A stretch of 64,000 bases of DNA from Silene conica. Taxonomy: Eukaryota > Streptophyta > Magnoliopsida > Caryophyllales > Caryophyllaceae. A program made the position numbers and the translations under genes. How positions within the stretch are numbered: position 1 is the stretch's first letter; each line of letters starts with the position of its first letter. The DNA lies in the NCBI GenBank assembly GCA_029255685.2, contig CM055313.2, positions 22,731,079 through 22,795,078 of the forward strand. Direction: 5' to 3'. The notes beneath the pieces are model-generated. The model was not told the DNA's origin and searched no databases. It saw only the letters and a program-made list of their open reading frames with translations. This document shows, piece by piece, positions 1 through 12,300 of this stretch.

Positions 1-160
1 CCTAGTTAAACGTTAACAATACTATATTGATTGACATGATATTTATTAACATTTGATTACTTACTTTTGTGCTTCACAAGAAAAAAAATACAAAATTGAG
101 TTTTCATACATGATATTTCAGAGATTTTTAACTTATTTTTATAGCATCTATGCCTAAGTC

Positions 161-744
161 TAGGGATGTCATTGGGGCGGGTACAAGTGGATACCGCCCC
201 GCGCCCGCCCCAGTTGGGGCGGGGATGGGTAGAGCTTTGGCGGGTGGTGGGGCGGGGACGGGTACGAAAATTGTACCCGCCATGGGTAATGGGGCGGGGA
301 TGGTTTTTGCGTGTTACCCGCTTTATACCCGCCTACCCGTCAATTATTACAAATATTAATACCGTTATTACGATAATTTTACAAATATACTTGTTATAAT
401 TAAGACGTAATGTTAAAAATAGCTATTTTATAAAGTATTTTATCAACCTCTTTGATAAATAACTAAAATTATATAAACAAATTTCTGAAAATAGAAATTA
501 ATAGTGATTAAACCAACTTGTACGAAAAAATATCGGAAAAAATTTATGGTATAGCGGGTTAATGGTTAGGTGGGGCGGGGATGGTTTTGGAAACTTGTAC
601 CCGCCATGGGTGGTGGGACGGGGATGGTTTTGGAAACTTGTACCCGCCATGGGTGGTGGAGCGGGGATGGGTATGAGGTTTTCTTGATGGATACGGGTAC
701 GGGGAGCCTATATCCAGCACCGCCCCGCCCCAATGACATCCCTA
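161..744. mobile_element. hAT-type MITE with GC-rich subterminal repeats
   Basis: A 584-bp GC-rich block lies inside AT-rich DNA. Its ends are inverted repeats (left TAGGGATGTCATTGGGGCGG, right complementary at 725-744). It is flanked by an exact 8-bp target duplication CCTAAGTC (153-160 and 745-752). The sister repeat copy keeps the empty site, one CCTAAGTC at 15347-15354, which proves insertion. An 8-bp duplication with TAGGG ends is typical of the hAT superfamily. Both ends are packed with GGGGCGGG and ACCCGCC motifs, and a 43-bp unit is repeated at 571-656. These look like subterminal transposase-binding repeats, which is an inference. There is no transposase gene. Confidence 0.88.
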
Positions 745-3639
745 CCTAAGTCATTTACACATAATACAACCTTGAAATAAATTCATCTACTTCAATTCAT
801 CAGCTTTCTTGCTATATACCCCCCCCCCCCCATTTTCCACACCATTCAGGCATTGTCCGTACCCTTTTCACTCAACTAACCAACTTGACCATCAGAATTA
901 ACTGTATGCTCCCTGAACGAACAACCTCATTGTATCTATATTTACTTGTACTTCTCAAATCACACATCACACTCTTAAATTTCGGAATAACTCTATCCTC
1001 AAGACACTTACCTCATGCCTCCAGACCTATCCACCTATCTACCGCGATATAATACTGACATGACAAATACTTCCTTAATTCTTAACCAATGTTCCACATT
1101 CTATTTTTGTGCAATTTAATCCAATGTTTTCTTCCATACTTGATAAAATAATTGACATCAATATCTTCTTTTATTTCTTATATTTACAATGTTATCATTG
1201 CAAATTTGCAACTACAACTCCACATTAGGACATCTTTTTATACACACCCCTAAATATTTCCAAGAATACTCCCACAAAAACCACTACAACGTCATTCCAC
1301 ATTAAAAATTATTCCCCGGCCCAATGGAACATTCAATAGGACTGAAGAGAGTATAACATTTGATTGTTTAGTTTTGTGTCCAACAAATAAACAAAATTGA
1401 GTTTATACATGTGATATTTTAAATGTTTTTAGCCTATATTTTTATATTTGTCGGTTCTTTTCTCATATAATACACATTTTCAAATAAAATTTATTCATTT
1501 ACCTTCTCCAATCAATATCTCACGTTATCCACTTTTTCACAAATTCAACCCTTTCCACCCAACCTACATATGAATATATTTTTCAATCTTCTAAATCACA
1601 CTCGTAAACGTCAGGGAGTAATCCTACCCATGGAGTACCTTTCTCACCCACTTAATCAACGTAACCATTAAAGTGATTTGTAAAATGTATTCCTGGAAAC
1701 CTCACCCTACCGACATTTATTTGTACTACTCTCACACTCTTCAACGTCATAGAATAACCCTACCCCCAAGACACATACCTCCTCTCTCAAAACCTATTTA
1801 CTTCCACCGCTCGAAACAATAGATATATCCAATATAAAATCAAATCCCGCCCTATAACAATCAAAATTGAGTATGCATACATGTTACTATAGAGATTTTT
1901 AAGCTCTTTTCATAACATATGTGCCTATGTTACAATCACATAAAATAAAATTTTGAAATAAAATTTATCTACCTATGTAGTTGCTCAGCTGTTCTAATCA
2001 TTATGTAGTACATACGCAACTTTTTTCGACACCGTTTAGATATTCGCATACCCTTCTCACATAACTACCCAACTTGACTAACATAATCAATCGTATCCCT
2101 GAACAATTATAACCTATAGACATTTTCTTCTGCAACTTACATCACACTTTTAAACGTCGAAGAGTAACTCTATCCCCCAAGATACTTACCTCCTCCCTCG
2201 AGATCTATTTATCGCCATCCCTAAACAAATTGACACATACAATTTAAAATCAACCCCTACCCTATAAAACAATGTCACACTGTAAAGAATAAGTTGAAAA
2301 TATGGAGGAAAAACAAAAGAATACAGACTATAATAAACTATAATCTACTACTAATTAAAAAATATTTTTGATATTTTTACGGCTTATTCTATCCGTCTCA
2401 GAAACACCATTTATTTGTCATTACTTTGTTGTATGAATACCTTATAATAGCCACTTGCATTTCATCTCATCAATACAATTATTCCGCTTAACTCAGATCA
2501 CCTACATCATTATGTTCTTTAATATCTATATATTTATATTTATACTCCTTAAATTGTAACTTGACAACCCAAGTAACCAACTTGATCATCAGAATCATAA
2601 ACTGTATTCTTGAACATCTCTAACCAATTTGCTTGTACTACTCAAATAATACTGTTAAACGTCGGAGAGTAACTCTACCCCTGAATACACTTACCTCCTC
2701 CCTCAAAACCTATCTACCTCCGCCCCCGTAAAAAAAAATGTCATTTTATAACACAAGCAATGTCTCATCGTTAAATAATAAGGTGAAAATATGTAGGAAT
2801 AAATATTGTTATTTATGAAATATCTTTCAATATCTATTTAAAACACATGTCATCCACAAATTTATACTACTTCAGCACCTATCTACATCATCATTGTAGT
2901 TTTTAATATTTATATTTATACTAATTAAATCCAAATTTGACATTTTTGGGGTTTCTCTGAAGTATACTATATTTGACATTTATCTTATTTTCTTTTTACT
3001 TAATTAAAGAAATCCTTTCTTTCGCATAATTAAGTACGAAATAAAGTGCATAATACTCACTTGAATAGTAGTGCTACTCTAGTACCAAAAAGTAGTAGTG
3101 TTACTCTTAATTTGGTCGAATATGATTGATCGCAAATGTTCCTTTTAGGTAGAAATTTGTTTAGACTTAAAATATTTAACTTATTAAATTTATTAGTTTC
3201 ACACATTTTTAATTAAGATGGAGGTATTCATTTTAAGTTTAAATGATTCAGTAATATGAAAAAGATAAGAACATAATGTGTAAGAAAAAGTAAAAGATTT
3301 GTCTTATTACTCTTATAACCCCGTGAGACTATTTTTTGCCCATTTTAATGTTAAGACGAAGACAAACTAAATTAGTTCTTTTTTACACTTCCCCACTTTC
3401 ATTTTTAATAGAAACGATGAATAATATTAATAAACTTAAATAGTAAGTACATAAATATTAAAGAATAATGTCCTAAGATAACAAACTTGTAAAGAATCAA
3501 TTATTTTAATTCATTTCCGATTTTCATTTTTAATAAAAACGTTGAATAAAGTTAATAAACTTAAATAGTAAGTATATAATATTAAAGAATAATAATGTGC
3601 TAAATCTAATAGGAAAATTGTAAATGATCAGCTATATTT

Positions 3640-4335
3640 TATTTTTTGTAAATCTAATAGAAAAATTGTAAATAAATAATTATTTATAATTAAGTGTTTT
3701 CTTTTTTTCTAATTCTGATAGGAAAATTATAAATAAATTATTATCTAAACAACAATTTACTAATTTTCTAATTCTAATCGAAAAATCGTAAATAATTAAT
3801 TATCTCCTAATTCTAGTAGAAAAATTGTAAATAAATCATTATTTATAATTAAGTGTTTTCTTATTTTCTAATTCTAATAGGAAAATTATGAATAAATTAT
3901 TATCTAAAAAACAATGTACTAATTTTCTAATTCTTATAGAAAAATTGTAAATAATTAATTATCTCCTAATTCTAGTAGAAAAATTGTAAATAAATCATTA
4001 TTTATAATTAAGTGTTTTCTTATTTTCTAATTCTGATAGGGAAATTATAAATAAATTATTATCTAAACAACAATTTACTAATTTTCTAATTCTAATAGAA
4101 AAATTGTAACTAATTAATTATCTCCTAATTCTAGTAGAAAAATTGTAAATAAATCATTATTTATAATTAAGTGTTTTCTTATTTTCTAATTTTAATAGGA
4201 AAATTATAAATAAATTATTATCTAAACAACAATTTACTAATTTTCTAATTCTTATAGAAAACTTGTACATAACTAATTATCTCCTAATTCTAGTAGAAAA
4301 ATTGTAAATAAATCATTATTTATAATTAAGTGTTT
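3640..4335. repeat. ~159-bp tandem array inside copy A
   Basis: The phrase CTCCTAATTCTAGTAGAAAA recurs at about 3804, 3963, 4122 and 4281, giving a period of about 159 bp and roughly four units. Each unit also carries shorter repeats of the type TTCTAATAGGAAAATTATAAATAAATT. The array lies near the 5' terminus of the Helitron-like element, read on the minus strand. Confidence 0.85.
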
Positions 4336-4389
4336 TGTAAAAGGTGGAGACTATCACGTGCTTAGAAAAAAGCTTCCTTTAATTATATA

Positions 4390-6209
4390 CTAGATTTAAT
4401 GCTCGTGCGATGCACGGGCCTAAATGTAGAACTCTATAGAGTAGGGTATTATGTAAATAACATTCCGTATATTAAAATCGAATTCTTTCTAAATTAACCT
4501 AATGTTTCAAAAGCACAACTAATTTTTATTGTATGTAAGAGTTTGAATACACTAACATAATTTCGATTGAGGAATGTTGACAACAAAAAAAGAAAACATA
4601 AGTTGACCGTAAATGTGAAGCTTTGTTCAATAGACTGTAAAAGTGACAAAGGTACCAAGGTGTACATTGGTTGATATTTTTACTATGGATCCAACCTGGT
4701 CAAACACTTAGTTAGGAATACTGAAAACAAAAACCACCATTCCTTCAAATTTAATGGGCTAGGTCTTCATAATTTTGTTGAAATGAACTTAATTGAATTT
4801 ATAAAAGTTGATCTTTTTTGAATTGAATTGGAACTATGAGAGCTTAATAGAACTGAACTTATATAAATTTAACATGTCTCAACTAAATCTGAACTGAACT
4901 GAAACTATATATAAAAACTGGACTGATCTTATATGAGCTTAAGTTTTCTAAACTGAACTTGTAAAAGCTAAACTAAACATATAAGAGCTTAACTAAACAT
5001 ATATGAGCTTAACTTATAATTAAAGGGAGTAACTTCTAAGTCCGAAAAAATAATTTCTTAATGGTTTGAACTAAATAAGAATGTAAGCCCTTTAAAAATG
5101 AACATCCATATTTCAGCTCACTCAAACGGAAAAAAGAGCAGCACTATATTTTTAATCGAGCATAGTATCTAGTTGAAAATGGATTTGTGATGTCATCTCG
5201 GATCAAATATTAGACGGAGTAGTCATTTTTTTCGGAATCATTCAACTATATCTTGCCTCTCAGCTAAATTAATTAATATATTTGATTATAAGAATTAAAC
5301 TTACTTTTAAGCCCATATTATCTTCTCATACTTTTAGATTTCAAAATTCCCTTTTAACTTCCACTAAATTATAGAAAGATAAAATTATAAAAGTCAGATA
5401 TCGTAGCGCTTTTCCTGTGTATATGATATAGGATCCACTAAAGCTGATTTCCCTCACGTTTTCCTTCGAGCCTTCTCTTGTGTAAACGACTTCACACTAA
5501 ATTAGTGTAAAACCATTCCTTAAAGATAAATATAGCCCTCATAAATGGGAGATTTACACTGATTTAGTGTAATACCGTCTTATACAAGTATTACTGTTTC
5601 ATTTCGTGGCAGTGACAATTATTATTAATGTTTTTTTTGTTGTCTTTTATTTTACCCGTATATATGTTTTTGTAAAAAAAAAATTGTTTACAACAAAGTA
5701 TGAATGTTGTCTTTTATTTTTTTGTTTTCTTGCAAAGCTCGTGCATAAAATGACGTAAAAACAACAGATAATTCGTAATATATATAGTACATGATTAGCA
5801 AAGTTCGTGCAATAATAACTATAACTCTTGAAACCAACAATGGTAATATATACATGTTTAATTTGAGAGGGGGAGACCGTGTATTAGATAAGGCTGAAGA
5901 AAAACACAACTTTCAAAATTGTTGCAAAATTGTTAAATCTCTGTTTTAATTATAGGCTTAAAATCTTTCGTATATGTTTGTTTCATTAAAATCTTTCTTA
6001 TAAAGAATAAAAAAGTAAATAAATGAATGAGACGAATGTGTCAACTCAAAATTAGATCCATATATAACTCTAGAAATTGTAAAACGATATGCATGGGTTA
6101 TTGAGTATATACCTCGGTGAAACTATTGGAAGATTTGTTTCGTTAGGAATTTAACGGTCATGTTATACCCTTAACCATGCAAATAGTATACCTGAAATTA
6201 CAAATCAAA
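4390..6209 (-). mobile_element. Helitron 3' end and AT-rich remainder
   Basis: On the minus strand a Helitron-type 3' end is visible: a hairpin (GCCCGTGCATCGCACGAG, 4401-4418 complement), then 8 bases, then CTAG at 4390-4393. This abuts the 5' end of copy A directly, so two elements are joined end to end. Where this element begins on the right is unclear. The stretch up to 6209 is AT-rich, with a degenerate run of AACTGAACT-like words at about 4780-5020, and it shows no gene. A 73-codon open frame at 5688-5909 has no supporting feature. Confidence 0.5.
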
Positions 6210-8911
6210 CTAGGTTTCAAGCCCGGGCGTTGCCCGGGTAAGACCGTAATAGTGGCCTTTAAGTTGACCTCGCACAATTCTGAGCTAGTTGAGTCGTTTT
6301 TCAGGTTAGCTTGCATGAATTTATACGTTGTTTAAAAGGTTTTTTGTAGAGGAATTATTTATTTGTGCTTTGGTCGCTTTGTGCGATTAATGTTATTAGC
6401 CTCTCTCGAATTGTACATTACGAAATTGGCATGATTAAAATCTCCCGTAAAAATATAGAGCATATAATTTACTCTGTCTTTGCCTTTTATATATTCTTCG
6501 TGAACTGCATTTTATTCAAAAGTAAACATTTTCAAACGTAGAATTTTTACTACAATTATAGTTTGTAATCATGTTAATTTAAATCGAATAATATTCCCTA
6601 ACCTATAAATGATGGTAGATATTTAAATGAATAAGTAGTCATTGGTAAATATTTATCGTCTTTGTCTATAAAACTTGGAATCGTGATTTTATTAGTTTGA
6701 TTACGGCATATGAAATACGCAATACCAAATATAAACTCACTCATTATTTAATGTCCTCATGTTAGTATTTTTATACTCCGTATCTTTTTAGTACTATTTG
6801 ACGACATTGTATATCTTTTTTTTACATAAGTAAGCTTTTTGATCGGTACTCTTTAATTTGTACTCTCGTGAATTAGTGAAAACCTTAGTTATCACGGGAG
6901 GGGCCCCGTCCCTGCTGGTTTTTCATAATACAATTTCAAATTATTAGTCGGCCCCCTCAACTTAATGATCGAATCTTGAATAATCACTCAGGAATCAATA
7001 GGTTAGATCTTGGTCCCCCTTATTATTTCATCCAAGCTCCGCTAGTCATGACATAGTACTTTATTTTGATTAATTTTGATAAGCTTTTTTATCAACCTTC
7101 TACTTTAGTACTCTTTGATTTGATTAGTATTCTCATGATATTAGTATGTACACATCAACAAAGCTACTCTTAGATAAACTCTTTGATTAACTTTCTACTT
7201 TAGTAATTCCATGATATTCGTACATACTAATCTACATAGCTCTTTAATGACCTGCGTAGATCAACAAAGTCTTCTCCTCCCTTTGTTGATCGACATCTTT
7301 TTCCTTCCTTTATTTGATGGTTCATCATTCATCCATGCACCATTTATTAGCCTCTTATTTATTTGCTTCATGTACCCTCTTTATTTCTTTTATGTATTTT
7401 ATAAATTTGGATATATGTATTTCCATATAATTACACTCACCCGAAGGGGCGGGGATCGATTCATCCATGGCATGGATAGGGGGATTATTACAAAAAGGGA
7501 TAAATCATCTATGGAAATTTTCATATTAAAAATCTTGGCCTATGACAGTTATATAAAAACAGACGGAGTACATAGTATTCTGCTGACATTAAACTTAGCA
7601 TTTAAAGGCTCAAAGTCTTACAATATCTATCTTTTTTGGCCCGGCCGTTGGCCGGATGTTATCAAAAACTAATTTCCAACATTTATCATGAGGCTCACTA
7701 CGTTTTTTAAAAAGTTTTTTTTGTTTCATGACTATTTTAAAGTTGCGGGTTTTTAAAACTGATATAATTTAACATCAATCTAAATAACTTATGATATGAC
7801 ATGTATACAATATTAGTATTATGCTCTGCAATTATTAAGATAATATAAATGAGCAATTTACTGGGCTCCCTCTCCAAAAACTTAGACCCGTCTTATTACG
7901 CACGTTTTTTTTAATCAAACTTACCCCGGCTCATTATTTTGGTTGGTCATGGCGACCATGTTCTTGTAGGGTACTCCGTTTATTCTTTTTACATTTACCC
8001 CATTCGCTTTTAAACGATTTCTCAAATGTAGATCAACTATAAGGTCTTTGTGTGTGTATATAACTATTTTCCTTAAAAATAATATTTTGTGAACTTTTTT
8101 TTGTCGTAATAGCTTTTATTCACTGTTATCTTTAACCATGAAAAGAAAAAAAAAACAGATAAAACAAAATGGGAGAAATATTATTCAACTTCACTATCTC
8201 CGACATAATTTATACTTCACCGAACTCTCTATTGGCAATAACTTTGCATCTTTTTGTTAAACTATGTTTTTTTAGTTTTTTTTATTACTACCTATTTGTC
8301 AAAACAAAATTCCACGAAAATACAAAGCTAATGTTTTACTCCAAATGAATAATGTTGTTATAAATTAATTTTGTTTTATTCAAAAAAGTACTACTCCCTC
8401 CTATTCACAATAAACTTCCCTATTTCCATTTTCGTCTATTCACATAAACTTCCCTATTTCCTTTTTTGGTAAGTGTTTGTGTGGTCCAAATTCAATTGTA
8501 TGGTGGGGTAGTGTATTTGTGTGGTGTAAATTTAATTATATGGTGGGGTAGTGTGTTTCCTTATTTTTTGTGTCAAAATGAAAGGGGAAGGTTATTATGA
8601 ATAGGAGGGAGTATATTATATCAAAAGTGGTTAGCTCATATCTCAAAGTCTCCTTAATCCCTACAATTCTACGGTATCCAAAACTCTTAGTTTAAAATCA
8701 ATTATTTTATTAATTAATCCAATAGTTTACAGTCAATTATATTAATAATTAATTAAATAATTATCCAACTGATATTTTATTACTATTTAATTATCTTTTT
8801 GTTTATATTCTTAATTTATTTAACCAAAGTAATAGCCAATGAAATTGCTCTAAAATAATAGCCAATGAAATCGCTCGAAAAGTTCCTCTTTTAAGTATAT
8901 ATATATATTGA
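6210..8911 (-). mobile_element. Non-autonomous Helitron (minus strand)
   Basis: The 5' end on the minus strand starts TCAATATATATATATACTT at about 8911, followed by AAAAGAGGAACTTTTCGAGC. The 3' end is a hairpin CCCGGGCAACGCCCGGG close to CTAG at 6210-6213. The same 5' and 3' motifs bound the Helitrons at 47751-52619, so they belong to one family. No Rep/helicase protein is encoded. A second, degenerate hairpin near 7640 (GGCCCGGCCGTTGGCCGG) suggests an older nested end. A Stowaway MITE is inserted at 8394-8611. The open frame at 7211-7672 has an unremarkable composition and is not called as a gene. Confidence 0.65.
8394..8611. mobile_element. Stowaway-type MITE
   Basis: A 218-bp element has inverted termini CTCCCTCCTATTCA and TGAATAGGAGGGAG and is flanked by TA on both sides (8392-8393, 8612-8613). 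CTCCCTCC termini with a TA duplication are the hallmark of Stowaway (Tc1/mariner) MITEs. The interior has two near-copies of an ~50-bp segment, GTGTGGT..AATT..TATGGTGGGGTAGTG, at about 8480-8555. Confidence 0.88.
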
Positions 8912-9331
8912 TTGATTGCACTATTAGTACTTTAGGGTTTAGATAAATCTATTCTAAAAATATGAGACATTATAAGTAATAAGCAAGCAATAATCAAATT
9001 ATATGTAAACAAATAATACGAAGAATCAATTGCACAACAAAGTTTATCCCAAATCAATGAAAATAAGCCATAAAATTACTAAAAGGAATATGACGGAGGT
9101 AACGTTAAATTTCTTTGTCCGGGTATAATAGCTTTACATATATTTATATACATATTTAGGTTGTCAAAGCACAATGAAACTCTGTCTGTATGTGAAATTG
9201 CAAACTTATAATTTTATTGCAATACAAACACCACCATACAAAGTGTCATGATCTTATTTAACCTGATTGTAACTCTTAAAATTTTGTAAAGGTTGAATTT
9301 CTATCATTATCATAGCTAAGAATGATACAAA
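8912..9331. other. AT-rich spacer, no gene seen
   Basis: About 420 bp of AT-rich sequence lies between the 5' end of one Helitron and the 3' end of the next. I see no open frame, terminal repeats or RNA gene signature here. Confidence 0.5.
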
Positions 9332-12300
9332 CTAGTTTTTTTTGCCCGTGCGATGCACGGATACTAAAGTATTTGTATATTCATAAAACTTGTCACTCTG
9401 TAAATAAAAATAATCCTAATACTTTTTTTCTTTTTATAAAAACAGTATTACTTTGTTTTATAAATGTGATATTTTGTTAATAAATTAGCTCGTTTACGTT
9501 CATTTATGTCATTAATGCTACCATCATCTATACACATATCATGCGTTCATCGTATTAAATCAGAGATACATTTAACCACCCAACTCGCCGCAATCATCTT
9601 CAATACCACACGAAAGAACCCTTCAAACAACTACGCTTACCCTTCGAACAACACATGAAATAGTCCACAATCCAAAGTCACGCCTACTAACCTATCATGA
9701 AATTAACCACCAAATGCGATGGAGTCATCTTTATTCTTACCTCAAACAACCATCCAATTCATCATCGGCACCCATCTTCTAGTTTCCAATACACACCTAA
9801 AATATTCAAGTCATCCCTCATTCACGAAACACCCAGACTTATCCCTCAAAGTTAGCTCTCCCTTTGAAAAGTTCGTCCATCTAACAGAAACTTAACTTTT
9901 ACCTTCAAAATCGACCTTGTTTGAATGAAAAGTGCTTGACGGGGAAACACAAAGACATGCAATTTTGTGTTTAGTTAACGAATGAGGTAGGAGAGAAGTG
10001 ACAAGGAATGAATGGAGGATGCAACACCCGAGATGTTATATTGGAGTTTGGTGTAAAATTTAAATCATGACATTCTTTTTAATCGATCACCAAGACAAAA
10101 AAAATAGCCTAGTTAAAAGTTAATAATAATTTATTGACATGACATTTATTAACATTTGATTAGATATTTTTATGTTTCACAAAGAAAAACAAAATTGAGT
10201 TTACCAACATAATGTTTTAAAAAAAATTTAACCTATTTTTATCATATATGCCTATGTATGTCATTTACACATAATACAACCTTGAAATAAAATTTATCTA
10301 CTTCCTCCGTTTTCTTACTACAAACCCCTCATTTTTCACATCATTCAAGCATTCATCATACCTTTTTCACCCAATTAACCAATTTGACCATCAGAATCGA
10401 CCATATGCGTCACTAAACAACCTCATCGTACATGTATTTATAATTACTTGTACTACTCAAATCACACTCTTAAATGTCGGAAAGTCACTCTATCCTAAAA
10501 ACACTTACCTCGACTTCAACACCTATATAACTTTACCTCTAAAAAATAGACACATCCATTGTAAAGTCAACTCCCATCATATAAGACAATCAAAATTGAG
10601 AATATTTACGTGATATATATTTAAGAGATTTTTGACTTATTTTTTATGATATGTGCCTTTGTCTTTTCCACATTATATAATCCTGAATGAAATTCGTATA
10701 ATTATTTTCTCAATTTTTCTAATCGTTGTCTTATTACCCTTTTTCCACATCATTTAGGCATTCGTCATATCTTCTGACCCAATTAACCAACTTAAATCAA
10801 CTAACTGTATGCCTGAATAATACTAACTTATCGACATTTGAGTCCACTACTCAAATACACTATTAAAAGTCAGAGAGTAACCCTACCCATAAGACATTTC
10901 TACCCTCAATAATATATTGTTTCAAATTATAACATGAAGGTGGTAAATAACTTATTTTTTTTTATAATCAACTATATTCTAGTTCTATAGAAAAATAGTA
11001 AATACTTTATTATTTTATTATTTTCTAATTTAATAGCACAACAAACATGATAAAGTCATTCAACATTAAAATTTATGCTCCGACCGAAGAGTGCATTCGA
11101 TTAGATGAGTATAACATTTCATTGTTAGTTTTATTTTTAACAAAGAAACAAAATTAAGTTTATACACATGATATTTTAAAAGTTTTTAGCCAATATTTAT
11201 ACTATTTATCAGTTCTTATTTTTATACAATACACTTTTCAAAATAAATTTATCTATTTAACTTCTCTAATCAATATCTCATGTTACCCACCATTTTCCAT
11301 ATCCAACCATTTCCACCTGACTAACCAACCAAACCCATCAGAATCAACCATAACCATATCCTTATCCTTGAACAACCTCAGCCCCACATATGAATATATT
11401 TTTCTATCCCTTAAATCACACTCGTAAACGTCGGAGAACAATCCTACCCGTCGAGTACCCTTCTCCCCCACCTAACCGACTTAACCATCAAAATTAGTTG
11501 TAAAATATATCCCTAGAAACCTCAGCCTACCGACATTTACTTGTACTACTCAAATCACATTATTAAACGTCGGAGAGTAACCCTACCCTATAAGACACGT
11601 ATCTCCTCCCTCGAGACCTATCTACCCCCACCCCTAAAAAAACAGAGACACATCTAATGTAAAATAAGCCCTCACTATATAACAATCAAAATTGAGTATA
11701 TATGTACATGTTAACTTAAGATATTTCTAACCTATTTTTAGAGTATTTATGCCTCTGTTATTTGAACAAAATAGAACTTTGAAATAAAATTTAATTACTT
11801 ACTTTTTCAGTTGTTTTAATCATAGCCTTAGTACACACGTACGTACCATTTTCCCATACCATTCAAGTATTCTTCGTACCCTTCTCACCCCTAACTAACC
11901 AACTTGACCAATAGAATCAACTGTATCCATGAACAACCATAACCTATAGACATTTTTTTGTACAACTCAAATCATACTTCAACGTCGGAGAGTAACCCTA
12001 CCCCCAAGACACTTACTTCATCCCTTGAGACTTATCTACTTCCATTCCTAAAAACAAAAATCGACAGATCTAATGTAAAATTAACCACTACCCTATAAGA
12101 TAATATCTTATTGTAAAAAATAAGTTGAAAATTTGGAGCAACAAAAGGAATACGGACTATAATAAACAATAATTTAATATTATGATAAAATATAATTTTG
12201 ATTTTTTTACTGCTTACTCTATCCGTCTCGGAAACACCTTTTATTTGACATTTCTTTGTTGTTTATGAAATACCTTCTAATACACAATTAAATTTCATCT

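Larger units (their letters stand above)
1..4389 (-). mobile_element. Helitron-like non-autonomous element, copy A (left end outside window)
   Basis: This is AT-rich, non-coding sequence that matches 15197-18864 closely over its whole length, apart from a GC-rich insertion at 161-744. On the minus strand the element would begin at about 4389 with a TATATAATTAAAGGAAGC-type 5' end, which resembles the 5' ends of other Helitrons in the window, and run leftwards out of the window. Its hairpin-bearing 3' end is therefore not seen. The block contains many short polypyrimidine and polypurine runs and a 159-bp tandem array near its right end, and no long open frame. No Rep/helicase coding is present, so the copy is non-autonomous. 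The Helitron assignment rests on the terminal motifs of the sister copies. Confidence 0.6.

Noticed and set aside
150-399. Two overlapping Gly/Pro/Ala-rich open frames
   Set aside because: They arise from the GGGGCGGG-rich end of the hAT MITE and have no gene-like features.
3640-4335. Regularly spaced repeats suggesting a CRISPR-like array
   Set aside because: The units are directly adjacent, 159 bp long and AT-rich without unique spacers, in a plant nuclear context.
7211-7672. 153-codon open frame
   Set aside because: It lies inside a non-coding Helitron, is rich in Phe/Leu/Tyr as expected for AT-rich DNA, and matches no family I know.
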